A program made the translations under genes and the position numbers. This document shows positions 52,823 through 61,919 of a DNA stretch of 64,000 nucleotides, piece after piece; within the stretch, counting starts at the first letter, position 1, and every line of letters begins with the position of its first letter. The notes beneath the pieces were generated by a model. It was not told the origin of the DNA. It saw nothing but the letters and a program-made list of their open reading frames with translations, and did no database searches. This DNA comes from Shuttleworthella satelles DSM 14600 (lineage in GTDB: Bacteria; Bacillota; Clostridia; Lachnospirales; Lachnospiraceae), in assembly GCF_000160115.1 (NCBI RefSeq), contig NZ_GG665866.1, positions 620,001 to 684,000 of the forward strand, read 5' to 3'.

Positions 52823-54748
52823 TTATTTTTTCACGCTCTTCTTTTTACGGACAGCAAGGAAAAGAACACATATACCGGCGGCACCTGACAGCCCGGCATA
52901 AAGCGGTATTCCTGCCAGGTCACTCGTTTTTACAGCGCCGCTTTTCACGCTCCTTGTAACAGCGGGCTTCTTTGTATCACTCGCACCGTCAAGTCCCTTA
53001 GCTACCGTCTTATTGTCTGTTACCGTGTTTGCCCGATAAATCGCATAGACGGTAATATCTTCCCTGACTACCGTGTCGCCTGTAAAGGCAATGCCCGTTC
53101 CATCCTTTTTCGTATTCCATTCTTTGAATACAAAGCCCTCTTTGACCGGATCAGCCGGCATGGACTGGCTGGTCAATCGATCCATATTGATCGCTTTATT
53201 CTCTTCTACACTGACTACCGCGTGCGTTGCCGCATCATTGACAAATGTAACTTTGTTTATCACTTTTTTGACCGCAGGCACAGGGAAAATCATCTCTTGA
53301 CCCGCAACTCCATTCCCATCCACCGGGTGCAACACAGCGCTCTCATTTGTCTGCAGCTCATGAACTCCGGGGGTGACTGGAGTGGAAACCAGTTTCACAT
53401 GATAGCTCAAGGTAACTGGCGCCTGCGGATAAATTGCCTCCCCGAAATGAAGAACAAATTTTTCACTGACCCCTGGCTGATAGGACAATGTGAAACGGTA
53501 TGTCCCATCCGCTTTTTTCCCGAATCCATACTGGTTATCACTGATTTTCTCAATCGCCAGCTGCTCCGTTCCAACACGCAAGCTGATCTTGTCTGCTTCA
53601 TTGACAAAATCAAACGCCTGCCCGATCACATCTTCTACATACGAATCGGCAGCGATTTTATCCAGAAGATTCTTTTGAAGTTCTGAAAAATCTGTATTTA
53701 ACTCGCCGTTATTGGAATGACGCGCCAGGTATTTCAAGAAGTTCGAACCGTCAAAATCGGCGGCATTCTTAAAATAAACATTCATGTCATACCCTTTGGA
53801 ATACATGTTTTGAAATGTCTGATCCGCGCTCCACATGGCGACTTCTATATTGGCCGGCGCCTCATGATTGATTGGTGTCATTTTTCTGCCCATCCCCAGG
53901 TAAGCAGAACTGATATCATAGACATACTCATATTGAGACCAGTTCTTTGCCGGATCCTGATCATTTTTATAATAATAGGTCAGGAGCTCACCCAGCTTGG
54001 CCGGACTCGTCATCGCCTGCGAAAACACAAAATTGCTCCCGTCGCCAAATGTCTTGAAATTATTGGGCAGGTTATACTCCCGGCTCTGCCATTCCCATAT
54101 GCCGCCTTTTTTATCACTACTGTTGGTAAAGGGACGTCCCGTATTGGGGTTCGTCTGATTTGCGGGATTTCCAAATGAACGCGTATATGCCGAGGTATAA
54201 TCTCCGCCTTTTGAATACAGATACGTTGCGCCGTCACTGATTAAAACGACATGCTTATTGGAAGACAGCACCTCTGTATCGTCATCCAGCATTTTCTGAG
54301 CCGCCAGAAGACCCGCATGCATATTGGTTCCCATGGAAACTCTGGAATTCATCGCGTCAATAATAGCTGTATAACCTGTGACAACATCTGTGAGCGGCTG
54401 CTTGACATTCCCGATTCGATTGAACAGAACAACGCCCACCTTAATGTTTAGTCCTTTCTCCTGCGCTGTACTCTTGATGTTTTCCAGAAATTTCCTGGCC
54501 TGGGCATAAATGTCTTCCTGCGCGGAAGCCCCTGATTTATCCAACACAAACACAACATCCGACGCCAGGGCATCCTGCTTGCCGGGGAAGGATAAGGTGA
54601 CTTTTGACTCGTCACTTTCATCCAGTTCTTCAGCTGTTTTCTGTAGCTTATCTGACTCACCGGCTCTGGCAATCCTGGCCGGCATAAGTGACAAGAGCAT
54701 CAAGATACACAAGGCAAAAGATAATAAATAACCACTTCGTCTCTTCAC
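52823..54748 (-). CDS. VWA-domain surface protein with KTSD-type C-terminal anchor
   Basis: A 641-residue exported protein, GTG start behind AAGGAGGG. The signal peptide spans about 1-30. The von Willebrand A domain begins DVVFVLDKSGAS; Asp70 and Ser72 are present, but the fifth MIDAS residue is Ala74. The T (MGTNMHAG) and second D (LISDGATY) are kept. A beta-rich region follows (400-480), then an InlB B-type repeat (GFVFKEWNTKKDGTGIAF). The end reads VKTSDLAGIPLYAG, a hydrophobic helix and KKKSVKK, like a sorting signal without LPXTG. Probably an adhesin or pilus-tip type protein. Confidence 0.87.
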   Translation of the reverse strand: MKRRSGYLLSFALCILMLLSLMPARIARAGESDKLQKTAEELDESDESKVTLSFPGKQDALASDVVFVLDKSGASAQEDIYAQARKFLENIKSTAQEKGLNIKVGVVLFNRIGNVKQPLTDVVTGYTAIIDAMNSRVSMGTNMHAGLLAAQKMLDDDTEVLSSNKHVVLISDGATYLYSKGGDYTSAYTRSFGNPANQTNPNTGRPFTNSSDKKGGIWEWQSREYNLPNNFKTFGDGSNFVFSQAMTSPAKLGELLTYYYKNDQDPAKNWSQYEYVYDISSAYLGMGRKMTPINHEAPANIEVAMWSADQTFQNMYSKGYDMNVYFKNAADFDGSNFLKYLARHSNNGELNTDFSELQKNLLDKIAADSYVEDVIGQAFDFVNEADKISLRVGTEQLAIEKISDNQYGFGKKADGTYRFTLSYQPGVSEKFVLHFGEAIYPQAPVTLSYHVKLVSTPVTPGVHELQTNESAVLHPVDGNGVAGQEMIFPVPAVKKVINKVTFVNDAATHAVVSVEENKAINMDRLTSQSMPADPVKEGFVFKEWNTKKDGTGIAFTGDTVVREDITVYAIYRANTVTDNKTVAKGLDGASDTKKPAVTRSVKSGAVKTSDLAGIPLYAGLSGAAGICVLFLAVRKKKSVKK

Positions 54749-54944
54749 AAAAACCCTCCTTATCGTCTAATCGTCTGCCACAATGCGCATGCGCGCCGTA
54801 TACACATATCATAAATGCGGCCATAATAAAATACAATTCCCACCATAACAACGCAACGAAAGGGACTGCAGGGAATGAATCCTCCTTTCCCCGCAGCCCC
54901 TCAACCCATGATGAGTGCAGCTTTTCCTTTCCTGTTCCGGTCTC

Positions 54945-55832
54945 TTACTCTTTCCCGAAGACCTGCTCTCTTAATTTCTTTCCGGTCGGCGTCGTCGCCA
55001 GACCTCCTCCGGCTGTCTCCCTGAGCGCTTCCGGCATACTGTCTCCGACAGCTTTCATTGCAGAAATACACTCATCGACAGGAATCTTTAAGTCGATCCC
55101 GGACAGGGCCATGTCCGCTGCCGTAAAGGCGATCATGACACCGGAGGCATTGCGCTTGATGCAGGGGATCTCGACCAGACCGGCCACCGGATCACAGACC
55201 AGCCCCATCTGGTTGACAATCGCGATTCCCATAGCTGTAGCCGCCTGCTGGGGACTTCCGCCCCTGAGCTCTACCAGAGCCGCGGCCGCCATACCGGAGG
55301 CGGAACCGCACTCAGCCTGGCAACCGCCCTCCGCTCCCGCAATGGACGCCACACTGGCTACCACCAGGCCGAAGGCGCCAGCCGTAAAGAGAGCTCTGAC
55401 ACAGGCCTCCCGGTCCATACCCCGATCCTCATAGGCGCTGACCAGACAGCCCGGGAGAATTCCGCAGGAGCCGGCTGTCGGGGCCGCGACAATCTTGCCC
55501 ATAGCGGCATTCGAGACAGAGGCCGACAGGGCCCGTCCAACCGCCTTGGTCATGTAAGAGCCCATCCATCCGCCCTCCGGGGCATCCGCCGCGTAGCTGA
55601 GCATCTTGTAGCCCTCTCCCCCGGTCAGACCGGAGTGAGAGCGCAGATCCTTGTCGGCTCCGCGCACCGTACAGTCAATCATGACCTGAAAGGCCTCATC
55701 CATCCTGGCAATGATCTCCTCCGGACTGGTCTCCATAGCTTTCGCCTGATCTTCAATGAAGATGTCGCTGATCTTTTTGCCAGACGTCTGCGCAGCATCG
55801 ACCAGTTCCTGAATTGTCTCATACTTAAACAT
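54945..55832 (-). CDS. sdaAA: L-serine dehydratase, alpha subunit
   Basis: The catalytic [4Fe-4S] subunit that deaminates serine to pyruvate. 295 residues beginning MFKYETIQELVDAAQ behind GGAGG. Conserved segments are RSHSGLTGGEGYKM, APTAGSCGILPG (cluster Cys), GAEGGCQAECGSASGMAAAA and VCDPVAGLVEIPCIKRN. Its start lies just beyond the stop of sdaAB. Last gene of the symporter-sdaAB-sdaAA operon. Confidence 0.95.
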   Translation of the reverse strand: MFKYETIQELVDAAQTSGKKISDIFIEDQAKAMETSPEEIIARMDEAFQVMIDCTVRGADKDLRSHSGLTGGEGYKMLSYAADAPEGGWMGSYMTKAVGRALSASVSNAAMGKIVAAPTAGSCGILPGCLVSAYEDRGMDREACVRALFTAGAFGLVVASVASIAGAEGGCQAECGSASGMAAAALVELRGGSPQQAATAMGIAIVNQMGLVCDPVAGLVEIPCIKRNASGVMIAFTAADMALSGIDLKIPVDECISAMKAVGDSMPEALRETAGGGLATTPTGKKLREQVFGKE

Positions 55833-55843
55833 GGCGACCTCCA

Positions 55844-56512
55844 TCAGACAGCCCGGATCAGAAGGGCTCTTTCCACATTGTCAAGACTCTCAATCTCCTC
55901 TGTCATTCCCAGAGGGGGCATCTGGTCAATCTCAATGGTCATCAGCGCCGTCGATCCCTTCTCCTTGCGGGAGAGCTTGAAATTGCCGATATTGACGTCA
56001 GAATATTTCACCCGCATGAGGTTGGTGACGTCAGCGATGACACCCGGCCGATCCCTGTGCAGAACCAGAATGGTATTGTTCTCTCCGGTGAAGTTGACCT
56101 CCATCCCGTTGACGAAGTCGACCCGGATATTGCCGCCGCCAATGCTGGCTCCCTGGACACAGCCTTCTTCTCCGCTGACCGTCCGGTAATGAATGCAGGC
56201 GGTATTGGGATGGGCTCCGGGGATGTCTCTGGGAATGAATTCGTAGGAAATCCCCCTCTGGCTGGCGATCTCCAGAGCATCCCTTATCTCCTCAGAATAG
56301 GAATGGTAGCCCATGATCCCCGCCAGAAGGGCCCGATCCGTGCCATGCCCCTGATAGGTCCTGGCGAAGGATCCCGACAGTTCAATCCTGACCGAGGCCA
56401 GGGGCTGGTCATTGGAAACCTTGTTCACCACCCTGCCCAGGCGCACTGCCCCGGCCGTATGGGAGCTGGATGGACCAATCATGACCGGCCCGATGATGTG
56501 AAATACATTCAT
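55844..56512 (-). CDS. sdaAB: L-serine dehydratase, beta subunit
   Basis: A 222-residue partner of SdaAA. MNVFHIIGPVMIGPSSSHTA starts the SDH-beta domain. The C-terminal 75 residues form an ACT domain (NNTILVLHRDRPGVIADVTN), which probably senses an amino acid. GGAGG precedes the ATG; the symporter gene ends 17 bases upstream. Confidence 0.95.
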   Translation of the reverse strand: MNVFHIIGPVMIGPSSSHTAGAVRLGRVVNKVSNDQPLASVRIELSGSFARTYQGHGTDRALLAGIMGYHSYSEEIRDALEIASQRGISYEFIPRDIPGAHPNTACIHYRTVSGEEGCVQGASIGGGNIRVDFVNGMEVNFTGENNTILVLHRDRPGVIADVTNLMRVKYSDVNIGNFKLSRKEKGSTALMTIEIDQMPPLGMTEEIESLDNVERALLIRAV

Positions 56513-56529
56513 GAAAATGCCTCCGCGGC

Positions 56530-57759
56530 TTATGCCTGGGCGCTCTTTTCGCCACCCTGGGCAAGGAACTTATTGTAGATGGCATTGACGATCACGCCAA
56601 TGGCATTGTCTCCGGATACGTTACAAGCGGTTCCGAAGGAATCCTGGGTCAGATAGAGGGCAACCATGATGGCGCAGATCGGTCCATTGGGATCGCCGGC
56701 CTCCTTGCCGAAGATCAGATAGAGGAAGGGCAGGGCCGTCATAATGGAACCGCCCGGCGCTCCGGGAGAGGCAACCATGGCCACGCCGAGAGTCATGATG
56801 AAGGGAACAACCGTGCCAAGAGAGATGGGCAGGTTGTTCATCAGGCAGACGGCTGTCGCGCAGGCAGTGATGGTAATCATGGATCCGCACATGTGGATGT
56901 TGGCGCAGAGCGGAACGACGAAGTTCCTGATCTGTTCGCTGACTCCATCCTTCTCGGCACACTGCAGATTGACCGGAATGGTCGCCGCGGAGGACTGGGT
57001 TCCGATCGCCGTGGTGTATCCCGGGATCTGGTTCTTCATCAGCTGGAAAGGATTCTGGTGAGAGATGCTTCCCGCCAGAGTAAACTGCGCCAGCAGATAG
57101 ATCAGGTGCATGATGATAACAACCAGGAATACCTTCCAGAGGATTCCAAGGATCACATAGGTCTTGCCGGACACGGTCATATCAACGAAGGTACCGCAGA
57201 TATAGAGGGGCAGAAGAGGGATGATAGCCACGTGAAGAACACGGTCGATGATGGAGGAGAAGTCCTTCATTCCATTGTAGAGAGTGTCTCCGATCTCCTT
57301 CTTGCCTCTCATGGAGGACAGGCACAGGCCCAGCATAAAGGCCAGAACCACTGCGGAAATGGTATCCAGAAGGGGCGGGATTTTAATTGAGAAGTAGGCG
57401 TCTACTGAGTTGCCTGCTGTCGCCTGAATCTGGCTCAGAGCGTCGGGCGACATAAAAGCCGGGAAGAGGGCCGCAGACACCAGATAGGACAGGGTACCTG
57501 CGATCAGGGTGGAACCGTATGCCATGGCCACCGTGATCAGCAAGAGCTTTCCGGCTGACTGGGTCAGGTCCGCAATTCCCATGGTGACATATGCCAGAAT
57601 CATGAGCGGAATCACGAACTTGAGCACCGTGGAGAAAATGCCGGACAGCGTCACAACGGTTCTCGAGAACCAGAGCGGCATGAACTGACCGATCAGAATA
57701 CCAAGGATAATGGCAATGATGAGACGCGGGACAAGGCCCAATTTCTTTTTTTCTTTCAT
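56530..57759 (-). CDS. dicarboxylate/amino-acid:cation symporter, probably for serine
   Basis: A DAACS-family membrane protein of 409 residues with eight transmembrane helices and two re-entrant loops. The serine-rich loop GYTTAIGTQSSAATIPVNL and SPGAPGGSIMTALPF are the substrate and sodium sites. As first gene before sdaAB-sdaAA it most likely imports serine (SstT-like role), giving uptake and deamination in one operon. The start follows AAGGGGAAAG. Confidence 0.9.
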   Translation of the reverse strand: MKEKKKLGLVPRLIIAIILGILIGQFMPLWFSRTVVTLSGIFSTVLKFVIPLMILAYVTMGIADLTQSAGKLLLITVAMAYGSTLIAGTLSYLVSAALFPAFMSPDALSQIQATAGNSVDAYFSIKIPPLLDTISAVVLAFMLGLCLSSMRGKKEIGDTLYNGMKDFSSIIDRVLHVAIIPLLPLYICGTFVDMTVSGKTYVILGILWKVFLVVIIMHLIYLLAQFTLAGSISHQNPFQLMKNQIPGYTTAIGTQSSAATIPVNLQCAEKDGVSEQIRNFVVPLCANIHMCGSMITITACATAVCLMNNLPISLGTVVPFIMTLGVAMVASPGAPGGSIMTALPFLYLIFGKEAGDPNGPICAIMVALYLTQDSFGTACNVSGDNAIGVIVNAIYNKFLAQGGEKSAQA

Positions 57760-57934
57760 TTCTTTCCCCTTTTCTTGAAACGAAACTGCCTGACCACTCT
57801 GATGGTCTCAACATCAGAAATGATCAGAATCTAACCACAGATATAGTATAACTTGAATGTACTATTTGTGGATTTAATCTTTTTGATAAAGTCTATGAAA
57901 ATCTTTAATCGTTTTCTCTTAATCTTTATAATAA

Positions 57935-58078
57935 GAGTATCTGATTCGTTTGCGAAATCTACAAGATGCACGGAGTATCTGATCCGTTCATCAAATGTCC
58001 AAAATACATGGGCATCTGATTCGCTTCTCAAATGTACAAGATACAGGAAGCACCTGATTCACTCCGAACATGCAAGGG
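57935..58078. repeat. four tandem units of about 38 bp between divergent promoters
   Basis: The motif ATCTGATTCG recurs at 57939, 57977, 58014 and (as ACCTGATTCA) 58052, each followed about 14 bases later by an ACAAGAT- or ACAAAAT-like segment. The array occupies the gap between the serine operon and the LysR gene (57760-58169), where regulator sites are expected. No gene lies in the gap. Confidence 0.75.
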
Positions 58079-58169
58079 ATGTATGAACATCTCATGCATC
58101 CTCTGGCAGGGCTTCCGCAAATATTCTGTATTCAGAAGAATCAAAAGTAAAAAAGGGCGGGGAAAATCT

Positions 58170-59042
58170 ATGGAAATCCGACAACTGGTAACCTTTGAGC
58201 GCGTGGCGGAGTGTCTGAGCTTCTCCAGAGCGGCCGAACAGCTGGGCTACTCCCAGTCCACAGTCACCATCCAGATCAAGCAGCTGGAAGAGGAATACCA
58301 CACCCAGCTCTTTGACCGCATTGGCCGACACGTGCGTTTGACCTCGGAGGGCGAGCGCTTTCTGGCCTTCGCCAACGACATCTTAAACCGGATCTATGAG
58401 ATGCGCAGTGATATGGGCAATGAAAATTTCAAGAAGCATCAGCTCCGCCTGGGGGTCATCGATTCTCTCATGGAATACCATCTGTCGGATGTCCTGCTCC
58501 GTCTCTATGAGCAGCACCCCAACTATCAGATCACCATCAAGTCGGCCCCGCCATCGGAGCTGGTTCAGGAGATGACCCACAATGAACTGGATATTATCTA
58601 TCTCCTGGATCAGCCCATCTACGACAAGAACTGGATCAAAGCTCTGGAGGCGAAAGAATCCATTGTCTTCGTCACCTCCGCGGCATCCCCTCTGGCCAGA
58701 CGCGAGAATGTCAGCATGGAGGAAGTGATTCACCAGCCCTTCTTCTCCACGGAGGCCGGCGAGAACTACCGCAAGGCCCTGGACCAGTATCTGGCTGCCC
58801 GCGGCATGGCTCTCTCATGCTTTCTCGAAATTCAGGACCCCGCCATCATTATCCGCATGCTCAAAGAGCACGGGGGCGTCTCCTTCCTCCCCTACTTCTG
58901 CGTCGTTGACCAGGTGACCGCGGGGCAGCTGGCCATCGTTCAGGTCGAGGACTTTCACATGCATATGCAGCGTCAGTGTATCTACCACCGGGACAAGTGG
59001 GTGACCGAGGAGATGCGGGCATTTCTCAAACTGATTCACTAA
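58170..59042 (+). CDS. LysR-family regulator of the serine operon (inferred)
   Basis: A 290-residue LTTR: helix-turn-helix MEIRQLVTFERVAECLSFSR and AEQLGYSQSTVTIQIKQLEE, then the effector-binding domain. It is divergent from the symporter-sdaAB-sdaAA operon, so control of serine catabolism is inferred from position. The start follows AAAAGGGCGGGG; the longer in-frame extension runs through the repeat array and was rejected. Confidence 0.87.
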   Translation: MEIRQLVTFERVAECLSFSRAAEQLGYSQSTVTIQIKQLEEEYHTQLFDRIGRHVRLTSEGERFLAFANDILNRIYEMRSDMGNENFKKHQLRLGVIDSLMEYHLSDVLLRLYEQHPNYQITIKSAPPSELVQEMTHNELDIIYLLDQPIYDKNWIKALEAKESIVFVTSAASPLARRENVSMEEVIHQPFFSTEAGENYRKALDQYLAARGMALSCFLEIQDPAIIIRMLKEHGGVSFLPYFCVVDQVTAGQLAIVQVEDFHMHMQRQCIYHRDKWVTEEMRAFLKLIH

Positions 59043-59044
59043 AA

Positions 59045-59074
59045 ATCCGGGGCGCCTTCTGTCGCTCCCCGGAT
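59045..59074 (+). terminator. terminator of the LysR gene
   Basis: ATCCGGGGCG pairs with CGCTCCCCGGAT (one bulge), two bases after the stop. The T-run is weak. Confidence 0.65.
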
Positions 59075-59279
59075 CCTCATTCCAAACGCCTTAATCGCTC
59101 TAATATTCTATAAAGATTTTTTGCAGGCATTTTTACAAATCTGTCCCTGAAAAAGAGGCTCTTACGACTGGTCTGAAATCACTCTTGAATCTGATCTGAA
59201 CACATTCTCGAAGCTGTCCTGAAAGCTTCGAAAATCCGGCCTAAAAACTCTCCTGAGACTGGTCTTGCACCAAATTCTC

Positions 59280-59708
59280 CTACCGCATAACTATCTCTAT
59301 CGACAGCTCCCGACGTCCGGCCTCCTGTCCATTCAGCTCCAGCTGATAGGAAAGGATAAGACGCATCTTCCGATCTGAGAGCTTTAAGAACTGAAACCGC
59401 TCGGTGAAGACCCTCAAGTCCAAAATCCCCATCGGCGTCTGATAGTGACAGCTGGTCCACTCTCCCGGGATATAGATCAAACGATTGCTGACGGAGCCCC
59501 TGCGGACGATCTCCGCCTGTCCCTCACGGATATGGATGCTTGTCGAGGCCGGTCCCTCTTCTCCTTCCGGCCCGTCCTCATAGCGCAAAAGAATACTCCT
59601 CTCCCTCTCCAGGAGCCTTCCCCTGTAATCGCTTTGGCTCTCATTCACAAGGCCGTCCAGCGTCTCTTTGGTCAGAATCCTGATGTGAGCCTCTCTGGCG
59701 ATGGGCAT
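59280..59708 (-). CDS. DUF1934 family protein (YwiB-like)
   Basis: A 142-residue beta-barrel (lipocalin-like) protein of unknown function. IRILTKETLDGLVNESQSDYRG at the start and IYIPGEWTSCHYQTPMGILDLRVFT in the middle fit DUF1934. The ATG overlaps the stop of the GntR gene (TGATG), so it is translationally coupled. Confidence 0.82.
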   Translation of the reverse strand: MPIAREAHIRILTKETLDGLVNESQSDYRGRLLERERSILLRYEDGPEGEEGPASTSIHIREGQAEIVRRGSVSNRLIYIPGEWTSCHYQTPMGILDLRVFTERFQFLKLSDRKMRLILSYQLELNGQEAGRRELSIEIVMR

Positions 59709-60400
59709 CAATACCGGCTCTGATCGCGGATCACTCCTCGAACAGCCTCGATCTGATTGGCCAGGTGGGTATGCATGATGGCCTTGACATAGTCCTTGTC
59801 CTTGCGGCGCAGTCCGTCCAAAATGGCGGCATGCTCCTGGATCAGACGGGAATAGGTTCCCGCGTCCTTGATATACTCGTAGCGGTAGCGGTACATCTGT
59901 TCACGCAGGTTAGTGACGATGCTCTCAAGCTTGGGATTATCCGCCGCCTGGTAGATCACAGCGTGAAAGGCCTCGTCCGCCTCCGTGATCTTGCGGTAAT
60001 TCCCGCTTCTTGTGGCCAGCTCGAAATCCTTCATGGCTGTCTCCAAATGCCTGAGGAAGTCCGGATCATCGCACATACAGGCGCGGGTAACCGCCAGTTC
60101 ATCCAGGGCGTCCCGAATTTCAAGCACATCCTGCAGGTCCTTCTCGGTCATCTTGGCGACCTGGGCTCCCTTCCTGGGAATGGTCACCGCCAGCCCCTCC
60201 TGCTCCAGCATGCGAATGGCCTCGCGAATCGGGGTGCGGCTGACCCCCAGACGATTGGCCAGATGCATCTCCATCAGACGCTCGCCGGGCTTTAAATCCC
60301 CCCGCAGAATCGCATTGCGCAGGGTATTAAAAACCACGTCCCGCAGGGGAAGATAGGCATCCATATCCAGCTTTAAATCCATATGTTCCGACTGTACCAT
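59708..60400 (-). CDS. GntR-family regulator, FadR/FCD subfamily
   Basis: A 230-residue repressor. The winged helix has YLPLRDVVFNTLRNAILRGD, GERLMEMHLANRLGVSRTPI and EAIRMLEQEGL. The FCD ligand domain has the metal-binding pattern with LEIRDALDELAVTRAC, DEAFHAVIYQA and EHAAILDGLRRKD. The start at 60400 follows GGAGG. It lies 70 bases after ispE and overlaps DUF1934. A TTGTATACAA palindrome at the ispE start site is a probable operator for it. Confidence 0.9.
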   Translation of the reverse strand: MVQSEHMDLKLDMDAYLPLRDVVFNTLRNAILRGDLKPGERLMEMHLANRLGVSRTPIREAIRMLEQEGLAVTIPRKGAQVAKMTEKDLQDVLEIRDALDELAVTRACMCDDPDFLRHLETAMKDFELATRSGNYRKITEADEAFHAVIYQAADNPKLESIVTNLREQMYRYRYEYIKDAGTYSRLIQEHAAILDGLRRKDKDYVKAIMHTHLANQIEAVRGVIRDQSRY

Positions 60401-60470
60401 CCAAATCCTCCAGTTGATATTCGATCTGCATGAGATTGTTTTCCGAGCCAATCCCCAGATCATGACAGGA

Positions 60471-61367
60471 TCAGACTCCTCCTCGGGTATGACTTAAAAA
60501 TACGCCTTCCAGACTCAGGTCTTCCCGCTGCTCCAACAGCTTCCTCCGACAATCCCGCATTTTCCCTTCCTCTGAGAAGAGGGCAAAGACCGTAGGCCCG
60601 GAGCCGGACATCATCGCCGCGTCAGCGCCATGATCTCGCAGAACGTTCTTTAACTGCCGGATCTCGGGATGAAGAGGAATCGTCACATCTTCTAAAATAT
60701 TGCCCAGCAAATGGCAGATATCGGTGTATGCCTCTCTGCGGACAGCGTCGAGAAGTCCGTCAATATCGGGGTGATGGCAATCAGTACAGGAGTCGAAAGC
60801 CCGATAGACCTCTCCCGTAGAGACACTGGCTGCGGGCTTGACAATCAGGGTCGGGATCTCCCGCAGAGCCGGTCTGACCGGCGTCAGGATCTGACCAATC
60901 CCCTCCGCCAGCGCGGTCCCCCCCATGAGACAATAGGGGATATCCGCCCCCAGCTGCAGGGCGAGATGCATCAGCTCTCTTCGCATAGCCTCACTGTCAT
61001 CCTGAGCAAGTCCAAAGAGCTCCGCCATTCCCAGCATCACTGCGGCTGCGTCCGCGGAGCCGCCCGCAAGACCGGCCGCCAGGGGAATACGCTTGGTCAG
61101 CTCAATGTGCAGACCGCCTGACAGGCCGTACTGCCTTCGCATCAATTCCGCCGCCCTGACGCAGAGATTAGTCTCGTCGCAGGGCAGATCCTCCCTGTCA
61201 CACTCCATGGAGATCCGCCCGTCTTCTCTTTTTTGCAGAATCAGATCATCGTGCAGATCCACCTGCTGCATCAGCATACGGACCTCGTGATATCCATCTT
61301 CTCTTCGCCCCAGGACGTCAAGCCCCAGATTGATTTTGGCGCAGGCCCTGCGTGAAATCCTCTTCAT
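60471..61367 (-). CDS. ispE: 4-diphosphocytidyl-2-C-methyl-D-erythritol kinase
   Basis: A GHMP-family kinase of the MEP isoprenoid pathway, 298 residues. The N-terminus MKRISRRACAKINLGLDVLG is typical, the ATP-binding loop is PLAAGLAGGSADAAA, and MMSGSGPTVFALF is the third motif. The ATG at 61367 has AGAGGA upstream. It heads the ispE-gntR-DUF1934 unit. Confidence 0.94.
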   Translation of the reverse strand: MKRISRRACAKINLGLDVLGRREDGYHEVRMLMQQVDLHDDLILQKREDGRISMECDREDLPCDETNLCVRAAELMRRQYGLSGGLHIELTKRIPLAAGLAGGSADAAAVMLGMAELFGLAQDDSEAMRRELMHLALQLGADIPYCLMGGTALAEGIGQILTPVRPALREIPTLIVKPAASVSTGEVYRAFDSCTDCHHPDIDGLLDAVRREAYTDICHLLGNILEDVTIPLHPEIRQLKNVLRDHGADAAMMSGSGPTVFALFSEEGKMRDCRRKLLEQREDLSLEGVFLSHTRGGV

Positions 61368-61396
61368 TGCCATTCCTCTGATCAGCGTCTTCTGTA

Positions 61397-61441
61397 TTGT
61401 ATACAAAAACCATTATACTGGATTTCCCGGATTTTCCGCAA
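61397..61441 (-). promoter_or_regulatory. ispE promoter with GntR/FCD-type operator
   Basis: TTGCGG (61436-61441), 18-base spacer, TATAAT (61412-61417). Immediately downstream, TTGTATACAA (61397-61406) is a perfect palindrome over the expected transcription start, the kind of site bound by FCD-type GntR repressors such as the one encoded in this operon. Confidence 0.75.
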
Positions 61442-61594
61442 TGTAATCGTCTTGTAGCTGTTAGCCATACATAACTTCTGCTTCGCTCCTAATTAGATCA
61501 CTTTTTTTAGTTTTATGCAACCAAAACAGCAGAGCCCCTGCCCATATATCCCCTAAAACCCATGCTATATCTTAAAAGAATATATACAATCAAC

Positions 61595-61625
61595 AAAAAA
61601 GGACCGAACAAATGCCGATCCTTTT
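61595..61625 (-). terminator. terminator of yefM-yoeB
   Basis: On the minus strand AAAAGGATCGG pairs with CCGGTCCTTTT-like sequence (one bulge), followed by a T-run. The remaining 61407-61594 stretch is AT-rich without a gene. Confidence 0.8.
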
Positions 61626-61661
61626 GCTCTCGTCTCTAAAAGACAATATCTGAATGATCGG

Positions 61662-61916
61662 TTACTTCGCGTAATGACCACGACAGGAAACAATTAATAA
61701 TTGTCCCTCAACGATATCAAAAACCAGTCTATTTTCCTTATCAATCCTCCTGCTCCAACCGGACCGATACCTCAGAGGTTCTGCCTTTCCGATTCCCTGC
61801 AGCCCATTTCTCTCAATATCCTTTATAAGCGCATTTATCTTCTTCAATGTTTTTCTATCTTGTATCTGCCAATACAAGTAGTCGTTCCAGGCGTCATCCG
61901 ACCACAGCTTGTCCAT
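61662..61916 (-). CDS. yoeB: YoeB-type mRNA interferase toxin
   Basis: An 84-residue RelE/YoeB-fold toxin that cuts mRNA on the ribosome. WSDDAWNDYLYWQIQDRKTL, then KINALIKDIERNGLQGIGKAEPL, and the catalytic-end sequence SRRIDKENRLVFDI...VSCRGHYAK with conserved Glu, Arg, His and Tyr near the C-terminus. It lies three bases after the antitoxin gene. Confidence 0.93.
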   Translation of the reverse strand: MDKLWSDDAWNDYLYWQIQDRKTLKKINALIKDIERNGLQGIGKAEPLRYRSGWSRRIDKENRLVFDIVEGQLLIVSCRGHYAK

Positions 61917-61919
61917 TCC

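Noticed and set aside
57935-58078. CRISPR-like array
   Set aside because: Only four imperfect units with no separate unique spacers and no cas gene in the window. The same holds for the 20-bp and 54-bp arrays.
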